Shown one piece after another: positions 1 to 7,513 of a stretch of DNA of 41,068 bases (its first letter is position 1; every line of letters begins with the position of its first letter). The stretch is from Alphaproteobacteria bacterium (lineage in GTDB: Bacteria > Pseudomonadota > Alphaproteobacteria > SHVW01): NCBI GenBank assembly GCA_016869645.1, contig VGDO01000025.1, forward strand, positions 1 through 41,068, given 5' to 3'. Made by a program: the position numbers and the translations under genes. The notes beneath the pieces are model-generated. The model worked only from the letters and a program-made list of their open reading frames with translations. It did no database searches and was not told the origin of the DNA.

Positions 1-220
1 CGCCGCTGTTCTAACTCGTGTTGCGGGCCTATCAAAGTCGCGGATGGGCGCCGGCGGTCGCACGGAGATCGATTGCCAGACGCTGTGCGTCTCTCGGGAT
101 TTTTTTTGGGGATTGGCGTAGTGCGCACTGTCCGGCGTTTTCAGCTCGATGTTGAGCACCAGTCCGTCCATCGAGAGTCCGGTTTGAGGATAATGGCCTG
201 GCAGGTGACGCGCCCGAGGC
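1..220. other. Leading non-coding stretch upstream of the histidine kinase
   Basis: No convincing gene is visible here. A short inverted repeat (AGACGC at 78-83, GCGTCT at 87-92, loop TGT) lies seven bases before a run of eight T residues (100-107). This resembles a weak Rho-independent terminator for a gene ending left of the window, but the gap between stem and T-run is unusual. The stretch nearest the kinase start has a GAGG at 216-219, too close to the first ATG (221) for normal use. Confidence 0.3.
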
Positions 221-1909
221 ATGATGTCTAGAGTGATGACGCAGGTGGCCAGCGCCTCATGTCGCCAAGACGGCGATGGTGCTGCGGGGATCCATCTGAA
301 TGCGATCGGGACGCTGCAATGGCCGATGTCTGACCCGCGGGGACCGGTGGATGCAGAATACCTCCGGCACCTCGCACGGCAGCTTGCCGCTGCTGGCGGT
401 AGTGACTGGGTGCTCATCGCCAGAATCTACGATTCCGTGCTGCCGCCGCCGGTCCTTCGGGTGGTGGCCGCGAGCGAGTCGGAGCTCGATCTGCGGTCGG
501 TCGAGGCGATGCTCGCGCAATGGTTCGCCGGGGCATCCGCCGACCTCGTTCGCGGTCAAAGCTGGTCAGCAGTCGCCGATGCCATCGCGCCGCCAACGGC
601 CGATATTCCCTCGGCACGCGCTTGGACGAGCTGCGACATGGTTCCGATATTGGTGGGTGGAGCATTGTGGGGCCTCATCTGCATGGCCAAAATGCGCAAG
701 ACGCCCGCCCCAGGCATCGCCTTGGCCGTCGGCGAACGCGCCGCCCCTGACCTGGCCGCGCGCATCGCATCCGCCCGACCGGCACGGATTCCGCCGGACT
801 CCTTTCTGAGCGAGGCGCTCGACTGCGCCGCGGAACCATTGGTCGTCTACGACTCCGACTTGTGGGTTGCGTGGTACAACAAGGCCTGGCGAGCGATGAT
901 GAACTACCTGCGCCCGGGTGAGGATCTGCACGGCCTTTCGCTGGTGGACATTCACCATCTCAACGTCGCCAAGGGTTATTGGTCCCCCGAACGGGCTGAC
1001 GAGGTATTTCGTGACATCGCATCCGGCCGCTTCGCGATCGAGCGAACCACGAGTATCGGCGCGTCTCACATGCGCCACCGGAACTATCCCATCGGCTCCG
1101 GAGGCTTTATCGGGCTGCGAACCGACATCTCGGACATGGTGCACCGACACTACGAGCTGGCCGAAGCCAGGGATCGAGCCATGGCCACCAGCATGGCCAA
1201 GAGCTCGTTTCTCGCCAATGTCAGCCACGAGCTACGCACACCCCTGAACGCCATCGTGGGATTCTCCGAACTGATGCTGCACGGCGTGTTCGGATCCTTG
1301 GCTAACGAGCGGTATGCCGGTTACGTCGAGGACATCTATCGCAGCGGCTTGCTGCTGCAGTCACTGATCGACGACTTGCTCGATATGGCGCGGATCGAGG
1401 CCGGCAAGACGGAGTTGCGGCCCGAAGTGACCGAGCCCGGCCAGCTGATCGACGATGTATTGCGCCTGCTTCGTCTGCGCGCCACGAGGCGCGATCAACA
1501 ATTGACGATCGATCTGCCTCCTGACCTGCCCGCCGTCATGGTCGACCGGAGATCGACGACCCAGATACTTCTCAATGTGATCGGCAATGCAATCAAGTTC
1601 ACGCAGCGCGGCGGCGTGATACGCCTCAGCTCGATGGTCGAGAACGGAGAAATGCTCAAGATCACTGTGCGCGACAACGGACCAGGCATTGATCCCAAGG
1701 CCCTGCCGCGCTTGGGGCGGCCGTTCGAACGGGCCGACTCCGATCAAATCTATGTCGCTCACGAGAGTCGAGGCACCGGCTTGGGGCTCGCCATCTCGCG
1801 GTCTCTCGCGGAGGGTCAGGGCGGTGCGCTCCACATTGAAAGCCATCTCGGCGACGGAACCACCGTCGAGCTCCTGTTGCCACTTGCCGACCTAGCGAAT
1901 CTGAGATGA
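221..1909 (+). CDS. Orphan PAS-domain sensor histidine kinase
   Basis: This is a probable sensor histidine kinase of 562 aa that autophosphorylates on a histidine and passes phosphate to an unknown response regulator. The first ~190 residues look like a weak GAF-type sensor. A PAS-like (PAS_7) domain follows at about 200-310, ending near IGLRTDISDM. The HisKA dimerisation region carries the H-box NVSHELRTPLNAI with the phospho-acceptor at His336. The HATPase_c domain has an N-box (NVIGNAIKFT), a G1 box (DNGPGI) and a G2 box (GTGLGLAISRSLA). No transmembrane segment is obvious, so it is probably cytosolic. No response regulator lies in the window. The start is uncertain: ATGs at 221, 224 and 236 are all in frame, and none has an ideal ribosome binding site. 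Confidence 0.88.
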   Translation: MMSRVMTQVASASCRQDGDGAAGIHLNAIGTLQWPMSDPRGPVDAEYLRHLARQLAAAGGSDWVLIARIYDSVLPPPVLRVVAASESELDLRSVEAMLAQWFAGASADLVRGQSWSAVADAIAPPTADIPSARAWTSCDMVPILVGGALWGLICMAKMRKTPAPGIALAVGERAAPDLAARIASARPARIPPDSFLSEALDCAAEPLVVYDSDLWVAWYNKAWRAMMNYLRPGEDLHGLSLVDIHHLNVAKGYWSPERADEVFRDIASGRFAIERTTSIGASHMRHRNYPIGSGGFIGLRTDISDMVHRHYELAEARDRAMATSMAKSSFLANVSHELRTPLNAIVGFSELMLHGVFGSLANERYAGYVEDIYRSGLLLQSLIDDLLDMARIEAGKTELRPEVTEPGQLIDDVLRLLRLRATRRDQQLTIDLPPDLPAVMVDRRSTTQILLNVIGNAIKFTQRGGVIRLSSMVENGEMLKITVRDNGPGIDPKALPRLGRPFERADSDQIYVAHESRGTGLGLAISRSLAEGQGGALHIESHLGDGTTVELLLPLADLANLR

Positions 1910-1976
1910 GAGGCGATCGAGCGCGTCATGAGGCGGCGGCAACTCGCGTAATCGTTGTGGGAGAAGCAAGCCCTTT

Positions 1977-2402
1977 TCAACGCCCGAGCTCATTGGTTGC
2001 GTAGTCGGCCGGCAAGTTGACCTCGATCAACTCGAGATCCTCCGAATAGCCCACGACATTGTGCGCCACGCCGGCCGGCTGGCTGAGGCTTGCCCCAGCG
2101 CACGCGACCACCTCGCCGTCGGCCCCATCGAAGCGGAACTTGAGCCAGCCGCGCAGCACATAGACGAAATGGCCGTTCATGTCGTGCCAGTGCCACCCCG
2201 TCTCGGCCTCGAAAGGCTTGATCGCGCGGATATGCTTGGCGCCGATCGCCCGCCCGCTGGCGTCCGCCCAACCGAGATCGCGGTATTCGAAGTTCTCGCG
2301 CGGGCCATCCTTGTGGAAGGCCGCATTCTCGAGCGTCGCGAGGTTGAGCTTGGAGCCGGCCTGGGCGAGCGCCCGCGGGCCGGCATATCGAGTCGTTGCC
2401 AT
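1977..2402 (-). CDS. Small cupin-domain protein
   Basis: This is a 141-residue single-domain cupin. The metal-binding motif is visible as GWHWHDMNGHFVYVLRG (two His, then Glu/His-type positions) and a second motif near QPAGVAHNV. Such proteins bind a divalent metal and act as small dioxygenases, isomerases or ligand sensors. The substrate cannot be read from sequence. I chose the internal ATG at 2402 because a GGGAG-type ribosome binding site precedes it at good spacing and the reading frame upstream is shadow sequence of the radical SAM gene. It lies 29 bases downstream of that radical SAM gene on the same strand, so the two are probably cotranscribed. Confidence 0.8.
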   Translation of the reverse strand: MATTRYAGPRALAQAGSKLNLATLENAAFHKDGPRENFEYRDLGWADASGRAIGAKHIRAIKPFEAETGWHWHDMNGHFVYVLRGWLKFRFDGADGEVVACAGASLSQPAGVAHNVVGYSEDLELIEVNLPADYATNELGR

Positions 2403-2431
2403 GATTTCGCCTGCTCCCTGATCGTCGCGTC

Positions 2432-3697
2432 TCAGCCGAGAAAACGCCGCGCCTTCTCGAAGGTGATGGTCTCGAACTTGATGCCGCGGCTGGCGGCATG
2501 CGCGCAGGCCGCGCTGAACTCGGCGCGCGTGATGCCGCGCGTCAGCGCCGCATATTCCGGCCGGTACTTGTCGGAACCTGGCTCGCAGAAATTGTCGGGC
2601 CGGTACTGGTCCATGATGTTGATCGGCACGTCGGGCATGTGCCGGGCGAGCCAGTCGAGCATCGGCACCGTGCAGCATTCGACGTGGCCGGGCATGACGA
2701 GATGGCGGATCGTCATGTCCTCGCCCGCTCCGTGCAGCATGAGCAGATTCCCCGTCACCGTCTCCCAATACCACGGCGTCTTGGCGAGCGTCATGGCGCA
2801 GCGCCCGGGGCCGAACTTGAAGTCGGGCAGCCAGACATCCATGAGCAGCCGCAGGATCTTCATGGCCTCGTCGGTCATGAAGAAGTTGCTGTTCCACAGC
2901 ATGGGCGCATTGAGGTGTCCGGCGTAGCTTGCGTCCTCGGCACGCGTGTCGTGCCAGCAGAATCGGTCGGCCCGCGTGCGCCGCGCTCGGGCAAGGTCAG
3001 CCGGGCCAGGTTTGAAACCGTTGCCGAGCAGCGCGATCGCCTCGACGATGCGATGCAGGTGGATGGTCACTTCGCCGCCGACCCAGTTGACGTTGTGGCA
3101 GCCTTCCATGCGCAGCGTCCAGGCGATGGCGGCCAGCGTGCGTCCATCGGTGTCGATGCCGTTGTCCTTGTCGGTGCTGATGTCGCCGTTCTGGCAGAAG
3201 GCGCAGCGCATGTTGCAGCTCGTGAAGAAGATCGTGCCCGAGCCGGCTGTCCCGCGATAGACGAGCTCCTCGCCCGGGTGGTGGAAGTGGGAGCTTACGC
3301 GCGAGGCTTCGCCCAGCTTGCAGGCGCCGATCCTGCTGCTTCCATCATGGCTGCGATCGACCCGGCAGTTCCAGCGACAGAAGGTGCAGTGCGCGAGCCA
3401 GCGCCGCACCAGCGCGTCGCAGAGATCGAGCAGATTGGGTCTTTGGACGGGCGCCAGCGTCGTGCGGCCGACGCGTATGTCTTGCCAGCACGCCAGGAAT
3501 TCCGGAGTCAGGCGATCCAACTCGGCCCACAGCGCCGTCTCATCGGACGAGGGGGTGAACTGCGCCGGCACTGTTGCGGCGATGCGGAACTTGGCCGGCC
3601 GGCGATTGGTCGCGACCTGCCGATACCAGTTGAGCGCTCCGCCAAGCGCGGGATCGTCCCAGACCCACAGGCGATCGAATGATTCGGTAGCGAGCAT
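2432..3697 (-). CDS. Radical SAM protein, PflX/COG1313 type
   Basis: This is a radical S-adenosylmethionine enzyme of 421 aa. The cluster motif CNMRCAFC (Cys161, Cys165, Cys168) has the CX3CX2C spacing that binds the SAM-coordinating [4Fe-4S] cluster. A second cysteine group upstream (Cys104, Cys107, Cys111, Cys126, in the context CTFCRWNC followed by DR and GAC) is typical of the PflX-like branch. That branch is annotated as pyruvate-formate-lyase-activase-like, but its substrate is not established. No glycyl radical enzyme is nearby. The ATG at 3697 is preferred because GGGAGG lies eight bases before it; a longer frame reaching 3757 has no ribosome binding site. The downstream cupin gene probably belongs to the same transcript. 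Confidence 0.85.
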   Translation of the reverse strand: MLATESFDRLWVWDDPALGGALNWYRQVATNRRPAKFRIAATVPAQFTPSSDETALWAELDRLTPEFLACWQDIRVGRTTLAPVQRPNLLDLCDALVRRWLAHCTFCRWNCRVDRSHDGSSRIGACKLGEASRVSSHFHHPGEELVYRGTAGSGTIFFTSCNMRCAFCQNGDISTDKDNGIDTDGRTLAAIAWTLRMEGCHNVNWVGGEVTIHLHRIVEAIALLGNGFKPGPADLARARRTRADRFCWHDTRAEDASYAGHLNAPMLWNSNFFMTDEAMKILRLLMDVWLPDFKFGPGRCAMTLAKTPWYWETVTGNLLMLHGAGEDMTIRHLVMPGHVECCTVPMLDWLARHMPDVPINIMDQYRPDNFCEPGSDKYRPEYAALTRGITRAEFSAACAHAASRGIKFETITFEKARRFLG

Positions 3698-3817
3698 GGC
3701 GGCCGCCTCCCATGCGCCAATCCTAAATTCCGCGACCCGAACGGTCCAGGCGAGCATTGCATCGTTGGGGGAAACGCATTATGCAGGTCCGAGCCGTCTC
3801 GAATGTCGAGGCGGCCG

Positions 3818-3980
3818 CGTTCTCAGGGCGGGGTGCAAGTCCCCACCGGCGGTAAATGCGATCGATCGCATGAGCCCGCGAGCGCCCGGCGGCTTCTCGG
3901 CATGCGGTGCCCAGCCGGCGGGGTCAGCAGATTCGGTGCGAATCCGAAGCCGACGGTGACAGTCCGGATGGAAGAGAACG
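3818..3980 (+). promoter_or_regulatory. FMN riboswitch (RFN element)
   Basis: This is a complete FMN aptamer in front of ribH2. The closing helix P1 is CGTTCTC (3818-3824) with GAGAACG (3974-3980). Between them lie the conserved RFN segments AGGGCGGGGTGCAAGTCCCC (3825-3844), ACCGGCGGTAA, GAGCCCGCGAGCG, GGTCAGCAGATTCGGTG and CCGACGGTGACAGTCCGGAT. The variable arm contains the self-complementary ATGCGATCGATCGCAT. FMN binding is known to shut down riboflavin genes, so this is expected to repress ribH2 when flavin is plentiful. Identification rests on the near-complete match to the RFN consensus. Confidence 0.96.
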
Positions 3981-4075
3981 GGTTCCGTATTGCGTGGCGA
4001 TGCGCGCCGGCGCGTCGTGCGTGCATGCGGTCCGTCCGCCCTGATTCTGGATTCGACTCACACGGGAGCCGCACC
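3981..4075 (+). promoter_or_regulatory. Putative translational expression platform of the FMN riboswitch
   Basis: The segment between the aptamer and the ribH2 start has no T-run, which argues against control by transcription termination. GGTTCCGT (3981-3988), directly after P1, can pair with ACGGGAGCC (4062-4070) using one G-U pair and one bulged G. That pairing would cover the ribosome binding site GGGAG (4064-4068). A self-complementary CGCGCCGGCGCG lies between them at 4003-4014. This arrangement fits sequestration of the Shine-Dalgarno sequence. It was paired by eye only. Confidence 0.5.
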
Positions 4076-4564
4076 ATGAATCAGAGTAAGTCCAATACCA
4101 ATCACGCGAACATCGACGCCAGCCGGATCGCCTTCGTGCAGTCCTGCTGGCACAAGGACATCGTCGACCAGTGCCGCCACGCCTTCGTGGCGGAGATCGC
4201 CAGGCTGGGCTTCGCCGAGGACAATATCGACTTCTTCGAAGTACCCGGCGCCTTCGAGATCCCGCTGCAATCGAAGCTGCTGGCCAAGACCGGCCGATAT
4301 GCCGCGATCGTCACCTCGGGTCTCGTCGTCGACGGCGGCATCTACCGCCACGAGTTCGTCGCCGAGGCGGTGATCAGCGCGCTGATGCGCGTTCAGCTCG
4401 ACACGGAGGTGCCGGTGATCTCCGCCGTGCTGACGCCGCAGCGCTTCCACGAGCACGCCGAGCACCGCAACTTCTTCCACGAGCATTTCCTGGTCAAGGG
4501 CGCGGAAGCGGCGCAAGCATGCGCGCGGACGGTCGGCAATCTGGCGCGGCTGAAGGCGGCGTGA
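4076..4564 (+). CDS. ribH2: 6,7-dimethyl-8-ribityllumazine synthase, type II (RibH2)
   Basis: This enzyme condenses 5-amino-6-ribitylaminouracil with 3,4-dihydroxy-2-butanone 4-phosphate to lumazine, the penultimate step of riboflavin synthesis. The 162-aa product begins MNQSKSN and contains VPGAFEIPL, TGRYAAIV, DGGIYRHEFVAEAVI, TEVPVISAVLTP and HEHF. These match the RibH2 branch of Brucella and Mesorhizobium (decameric enzymes) better than the icosahedral RibH1 branch. The ATG at 4076 has GGGAG eight bases upstream. The gene is solitary: no ribA/B, ribD or ribE is present, and its FMN riboswitch is the only visible control. It converges with the SMP-30 gene 13 bases downstream. Confidence 0.93.
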   Translation: MNQSKSNTNHANIDASRIAFVQSCWHKDIVDQCRHAFVAEIARLGFAEDNIDFFEVPGAFEIPLQSKLLAKTGRYAAIVTSGLVVDGGIYRHEFVAEAVISALMRVQLDTEVPVISAVLTPQRFHEHAEHRNFFHEHFLVKGAEAAQACARTVGNLARLKAA

Positions 4565-4577
4565 GCCGTGCCGGACG

Positions 4578-5483
4578 TCAGAACGTCTTCACGCCGTTGA
4601 TCGCGAGATAGACCGCGTAAAGCGAGGTCGTCGCGCAGACGAACAGGCGATTGCGCTTGAGCCCGCCGAAGACGACGTTGGCGCAGATTTCGGGAATCGG
4701 GATCTTGCCGATCAGCTTGCCTTCGGCCGTGTGGCAATGCACGCCGTCGTCGGTCGCCGACCAGATGCGTCCCGCCTCGTCGACGCGGAAGCCGTCGAAG
4801 CGGCCCGCCGCGCACTCCGCGAACAGACGGCCGTTCCTGAGCTTGCCATCCTCGGTCACGTCGAAGGCGCGGATGTGGCGGGCACCACCCGGCTGGCGCG
4901 AGCCGGAATCGGCGATGTAGAGAATTTTTTCGTCGGGCGAGAAGGCGAGGCCGTTGGGGCGGAAGAAGTCGTCGGCCACGATGCTGAGCTCGCCCGAATT
5001 GCCGTCGACGCGGAACACGAAAAATCCGCCGAGCTCGCTCGGCGCGCGGCCGCCCTCGTAGTCGTAGAGGATGCCGTAGGGCGGATCGGTGAACCAGATC
5101 GAGCCGTCCGACTTGACGACCACGTCGTTCGGGCTGTTCAACCGCTTCCCCTGGTAGCGGTCGGCAATCACGGTGATCGTGCCGTCATGCTCGGTGCGCG
5201 TGACGCGCCGCGCGCCGTGCTCGGCCGTGACCAGCCTTCCCTGCCGATCGAGCGTGTTGCCGTTGGAGTTGTTCGACGGGCTGCGGAATACGCTGACGCT
5301 GTCGTCGCACTCGTCGTAGCGCAGCATCCGGTTGTTCGGGATGTCGCTCCAGATCAGGTGGCGCGCGGCCGGGAAATAGACGGCACCCTCCGCCCAGCGG
5401 CAGCCCGTGTAGAGCCGCTCGAGCTGGGCATGGCGGATCAGCAGCGTGCTGAAAACCGGATCGAAAGCTTCGAATGCGGGCAT
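4578..5483 (-). CDS. SMP-30/gluconolactonase-family protein
   Basis: This is a six-bladed beta-propeller lactonase-like protein of 301 aa. Recognisable pieces are WAEGAVYFP (metal-ligand Glu), GNTLDRQGRLVTAEHG, LNSPNDVVVKSDGSIWFTDPPYG (metal-ligand Asn and Asp) and PNGLAFSPDEKILYIADS. The family hydrolyses sugar lactones with a divalent metal, but substrates vary and cannot be read here. There is no obvious signal peptide. The ATG at 5483 is preceded by GGGGGA. It is divergent from the class II aldolase-like gene, another sugar-type enzyme, with 113 bases between the starts. The pair might act on one carbohydrate pathway, though this is only suggestive. Confidence 0.87.
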   Translation of the reverse strand: MPAFEAFDPVFSTLLIRHAQLERLYTGCRWAEGAVYFPAARHLIWSDIPNNRMLRYDECDDSVSVFRSPSNNSNGNTLDRQGRLVTAEHGARRVTRTEHDGTITVIADRYQGKRLNSPNDVVVKSDGSIWFTDPPYGILYDYEGGRAPSELGGFFVFRVDGNSGELSIVADDFFRPNGLAFSPDEKILYIADSGSRQPGGARHIRAFDVTEDGKLRNGRLFAECAAGRFDGFRVDEAGRIWSATDDGVHCHTAEGKLIGKIPIPEICANVVFGGLKRNRLFVCATTSLYAVYLAINGVKTF

Positions 5484-5596
5484 TGTTCCCCCAATGGCAG
5501 GTGACGCAATCCTAGCCCTTATGCCTTCCGGCGCAAGCCAGGCGCCCGCCCCGCTTCACTCGTGCTAACATGAGTGGAGCGAAGGCGGAGGCAGGC

Positions 5597-6382
5597 ATGG
5601 CACGGCAATCCACGGCACGGCGCAAGGTCGAGAGCCTGGCGGAACGCAAGGAGTGGCAGCTCCGCGTCGAGCTCGCCGCGGTCTACCGCATCATCGACCA
5701 TCTCGGCTGGTCGGAGCTGATCTGGAACCACGTCACGCTGCGCGTGCCCGGGCCCGAGCCGCATTTCCTGATCAACCCCTACGGGCTGCGCTACGACGAG
5801 GTGCGCGCATCCAACCTCGTCAAGATCGATTGCGACGGCAAGGTCGTCGGCAAGAGCGCCTACCCGATCAACGTCGCGGGCTTCGTCATTCACAGCGCCA
5901 TTCATATGGCGCGGCCCGACGCCCATTGCGTGCTGCACACGCACACGACGGCGGGCATGGCGGTCGCAGCGCAGGAGGAAGGATTGCTGCCGATCGGCAT
6001 GTACGCAGCCGAAGGATTCGATGGCCTCGCCTACCACAATTTCGAGGGGCCGAGCCTCGATCTCGACGAACGCGGCCGCATCGCCAAGTCACTTGGCGGC
6101 AAGAACATGCTGATCCTGCGCAACCACGGCCTGCTGACCTGCGGCCGCACCGCGGCCGAGGCCTTCGTGCGCATGTTCCGCCTGGAACGCGCCTGCCAGG
6201 TGCAGATGCAGGCGCAGGCGGGTGGTGCCGGTCTGCTCCGTCTGACCGACGACGTGGCCCAGCGCTCGGCCAAGCTGGGCGACGAGTTCCTGACCTCCGG
6301 CGGCACGGTCGGCTATGGCGAGCTCGAATTCGCCGCCATGGTCAGGCTGATCGAGGCGAAAGACCCGTCCTACAAGACGTAG
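5597..6382 (+). CDS. Class II aldolase/adducin-family protein
   Basis: This 261-aa protein belongs to the zinc-dependent class II aldolase/adducin fold (fuculose-1-phosphate-aldolase-like). The His cluster HTHTT (in CVLHTHTTAGMAVAA) and the distal LRNHGLLTCG provide the metal ligands, and the Glu of AAEGFDGLAY is in a plausible active-site position. Many members annotated this way are decarboxylases or of unknown function, so no substrate is claimed. I chose the ATG at 5597 because GGAGG lies seven bases upstream; the longer frame from 5570 has no ribosome binding site. It is divergent from the SMP-30 lactonase gene. Confidence 0.87.
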   Translation: MARQSTARRKVESLAERKEWQLRVELAAVYRIIDHLGWSELIWNHVTLRVPGPEPHFLINPYGLRYDEVRASNLVKIDCDGKVVGKSAYPINVAGFVIHSAIHMARPDAHCVLHTHTTAGMAVAAQEEGLLPIGMYAAEGFDGLAYHNFEGPSLDLDERGRIAKSLGGKNMLILRNHGLLTCGRTAAEAFVRMFRLERACQVQMQAQAGGAGLLRLTDDVAQRSAKLGDEFLTSGGTVGYGELEFAAMVRLIEAKDPSYKT

Positions 6383-6420
6383 CCGGCGCGCCTCTGCCGG
6401 AAGCCACGCGCGCGCCTTTG

Positions 6421-6449
6421 TTGAGACCATAATTGTCAATTCATGGTAT
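6421..6449 (+). promoter_or_regulatory. Candidate promoter and operator of the toxin-antitoxin pair
   Basis: A near-perfect inverted repeat spans 6426-6447: left arm ACCATAATTG, right arm CAATT then C then ATGGT, around a central T. It falls in an AT-rich patch unlike its surroundings. TTGAGA (6421-6426) and TGGTAT (6444-6449), 17 bases apart, could be -35 and -10 boxes, which would put the repeat inside the promoter. AbrB-type antitoxins commonly repress their own operon through such a site. Confidence 0.5.
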
Positions 6450-6485
6450 GTATCGCGCAACTTGGTGCGAACCAGGAAAGAGGGC

Positions 6486-6737
6486 ATGACTGCATTTCGA
6501 GCCAAAATCTCGGATTCAGGGCGACTTAGCATTCCCGCATCGTTCAGGCGGGCGATCGGCCTTAAGCGCGGCGGCGAGGTCGTTGTCGAGCTCGATGGCC
6601 GTGAAATTCGCATCAGGACGCTCGACGAAGTGATCGACGGGGCGCAAGAACTGACCCGCCGTCTGCTTGGCAAAAAGGCCGACGGGTCGGTGGATGCATT
6701 CCTCGCCGCGCGGCGGCGCGACTCAAGGCGGGAGTGA
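6486..6737 (+). CDS. AbrB/MazE-type antitoxin (VapB-like)
   Basis: This 83-residue protein has an N-terminal SpoVT/AbrB swapped-hairpin DNA-binding domain (FRAKISDSGRLSIPASFRRAIGLKRGGEVVVEL). A short helical tail follows (VIDGAQELTRRLLG), which in this family wraps the toxin. It is the expected antitoxin of the PIN-domain gene that overlaps its stop codon by four bases. The ATG at 6486 is chosen for the purine-rich AGGAAAGAGGG just upstream; an earlier in-frame codon at 6462 lies inside the promoter zone. It is likely autoregulated through the inverted repeat at 6426-6447. Confidence 0.87.
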   Translation: MTAFRAKISDSGRLSIPASFRRAIGLKRGGEVVVELDGREIRIRTLDEVIDGAQELTRRLLGKKADGSVDAFLAARRRDSRRE

Positions 6738-7123
6738 GTGCGCTGGTGCTCGATGCATCGGCGCTGCTCGCGCTTCTGCTCGGCGAGCCGGGCGGCGAGA
6801 AGGTTCGCGCGGTCCTCGCCGACTCCGTGATCGCCTCAGTCAATATCGCGGAGGTCGTCGGCCATTTCGCGCGCAATGGCGCTGCGGAGCCGGACATCCG
6901 ACGCGTTCTCGATCCGCTTCCGTTCGAATGCGTCGCCTTCGATGCCGAGCTGGCCTACTTCGCCGGTCTTCTTGTGCCGGCAACGAGGCGGCTCGGCCTC
7001 TCGCTGGGCGATCGCGCCTGCCTGGCTCTCGCCAGGCGGAACGGCGCACCGGCGTTGACGGCCGACCGCAGCTGGCAATCACTGTCGGCGGCAATCGGCG
7101 TGGAGATCGATGTGCTGCGGTGA
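6734..7123 (+). CDS. PIN-domain toxin (VapC-like ribonuclease)
   Basis: This 129-aa PIN-domain protein is probably a magnesium-dependent RNase toxin. The four acidic residues expected for the active site are present: Asp7 (LVLDAS), Glu40 (NIAEV), Asp93 (LSLGDRACLALA) and Asp111 (LTADRSW). The start is a GTG at 6734 overlapping the antitoxin stop (GTGA), so translation is coupled. The closest group is the VapC branch whose antitoxins are AbrB-like. The RNA target is unknown. All catalytic positions are intact, so the toxin should be active. Confidence 0.9.
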   Translation: MSALVLDASALLALLLGEPGGEKVRAVLADSVIASVNIAEVVGHFARNGAAEPDIRRVLDPLPFECVAFDAELAYFAGLLVPATRRLGLSLGDRACLALARRNGAPALTADRSWQSLSAAIGVEIDVLR

Positions 7124-7184
7124 CAGCGACGCGCGACTTGAAATAGGCGCATCACTTGCCGTTGGATGGGCGGCCGCGTAACGC

Positions 7185-7433
7185 TTACGCCACCATCTTG
7201 CAGCCGCCAGGCTTGACCTTCCGTTCGGTCGAAGCCGGAAACTTCGCCAATTTGTCGCGCGGCCGGATCGGCCGGCGCAACAGCTCGCCCCCACAATTCG
7301 GACAGCGCCCGCCCAGCACGCCGTCCGCGCAGCTCCGGCAGAAGGTGCACTCGAACGAGCAGATCACCGCATCCATCGATTCCGGCGGCAGGTCGCGGTT
7401 GCAGCATTCGCAGTTTGGGCGCAGTTGCAGCAT
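7185..7433 (-). CDS. DUF1272 zinc-ribbon-like small protein
   Basis: This 82-aa cysteine-rich protein matches the DUF1272 family. Its pattern is RPNCECCNRDLP, then CSFECTFCRSC, then GRCPNCGGELLRRP. The cysteines (8, 10, 11, 25, 29, 32, 35, 44, 47) would bind one or two zinc ions. The function of the family is unknown. The C-terminal ~25 residues are lysine-rich. It stands alone on the minus strand, divergent from cmk with about 80 bases between the starts. Confidence 0.88.
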   Translation of the reverse strand: MLQLRPNCECCNRDLPPESMDAVICSFECTFCRSCADGVLGGRCPNCGGELLRRPIRPRDKLAKFPASTERKVKPGGCKMVA

Positions 7434-7513
7434 ATCGGTGATCCCCGTGTTGGCGAGTGAATGAGTTTACCCCTGCGGCCGAAACGGCTACAAGCCGGCC
7501 GGCCAACTTCACC

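Noticed and set aside
78..107. Hairpin and T-run as a terminator of an upstream gene
   Set aside because: The stem is only six base pairs and is separated from the T-run by seven bases, and the upstream gene is not visible. It is mentioned only as a possibility in the first feature.
2498..3682. 394-codon open frame on the plus strand opposite the radical SAM gene
   Set aside because: The minus-strand gene has the CX3CX2C motif and a good ribosome binding site; the plus-strand frame has neither.
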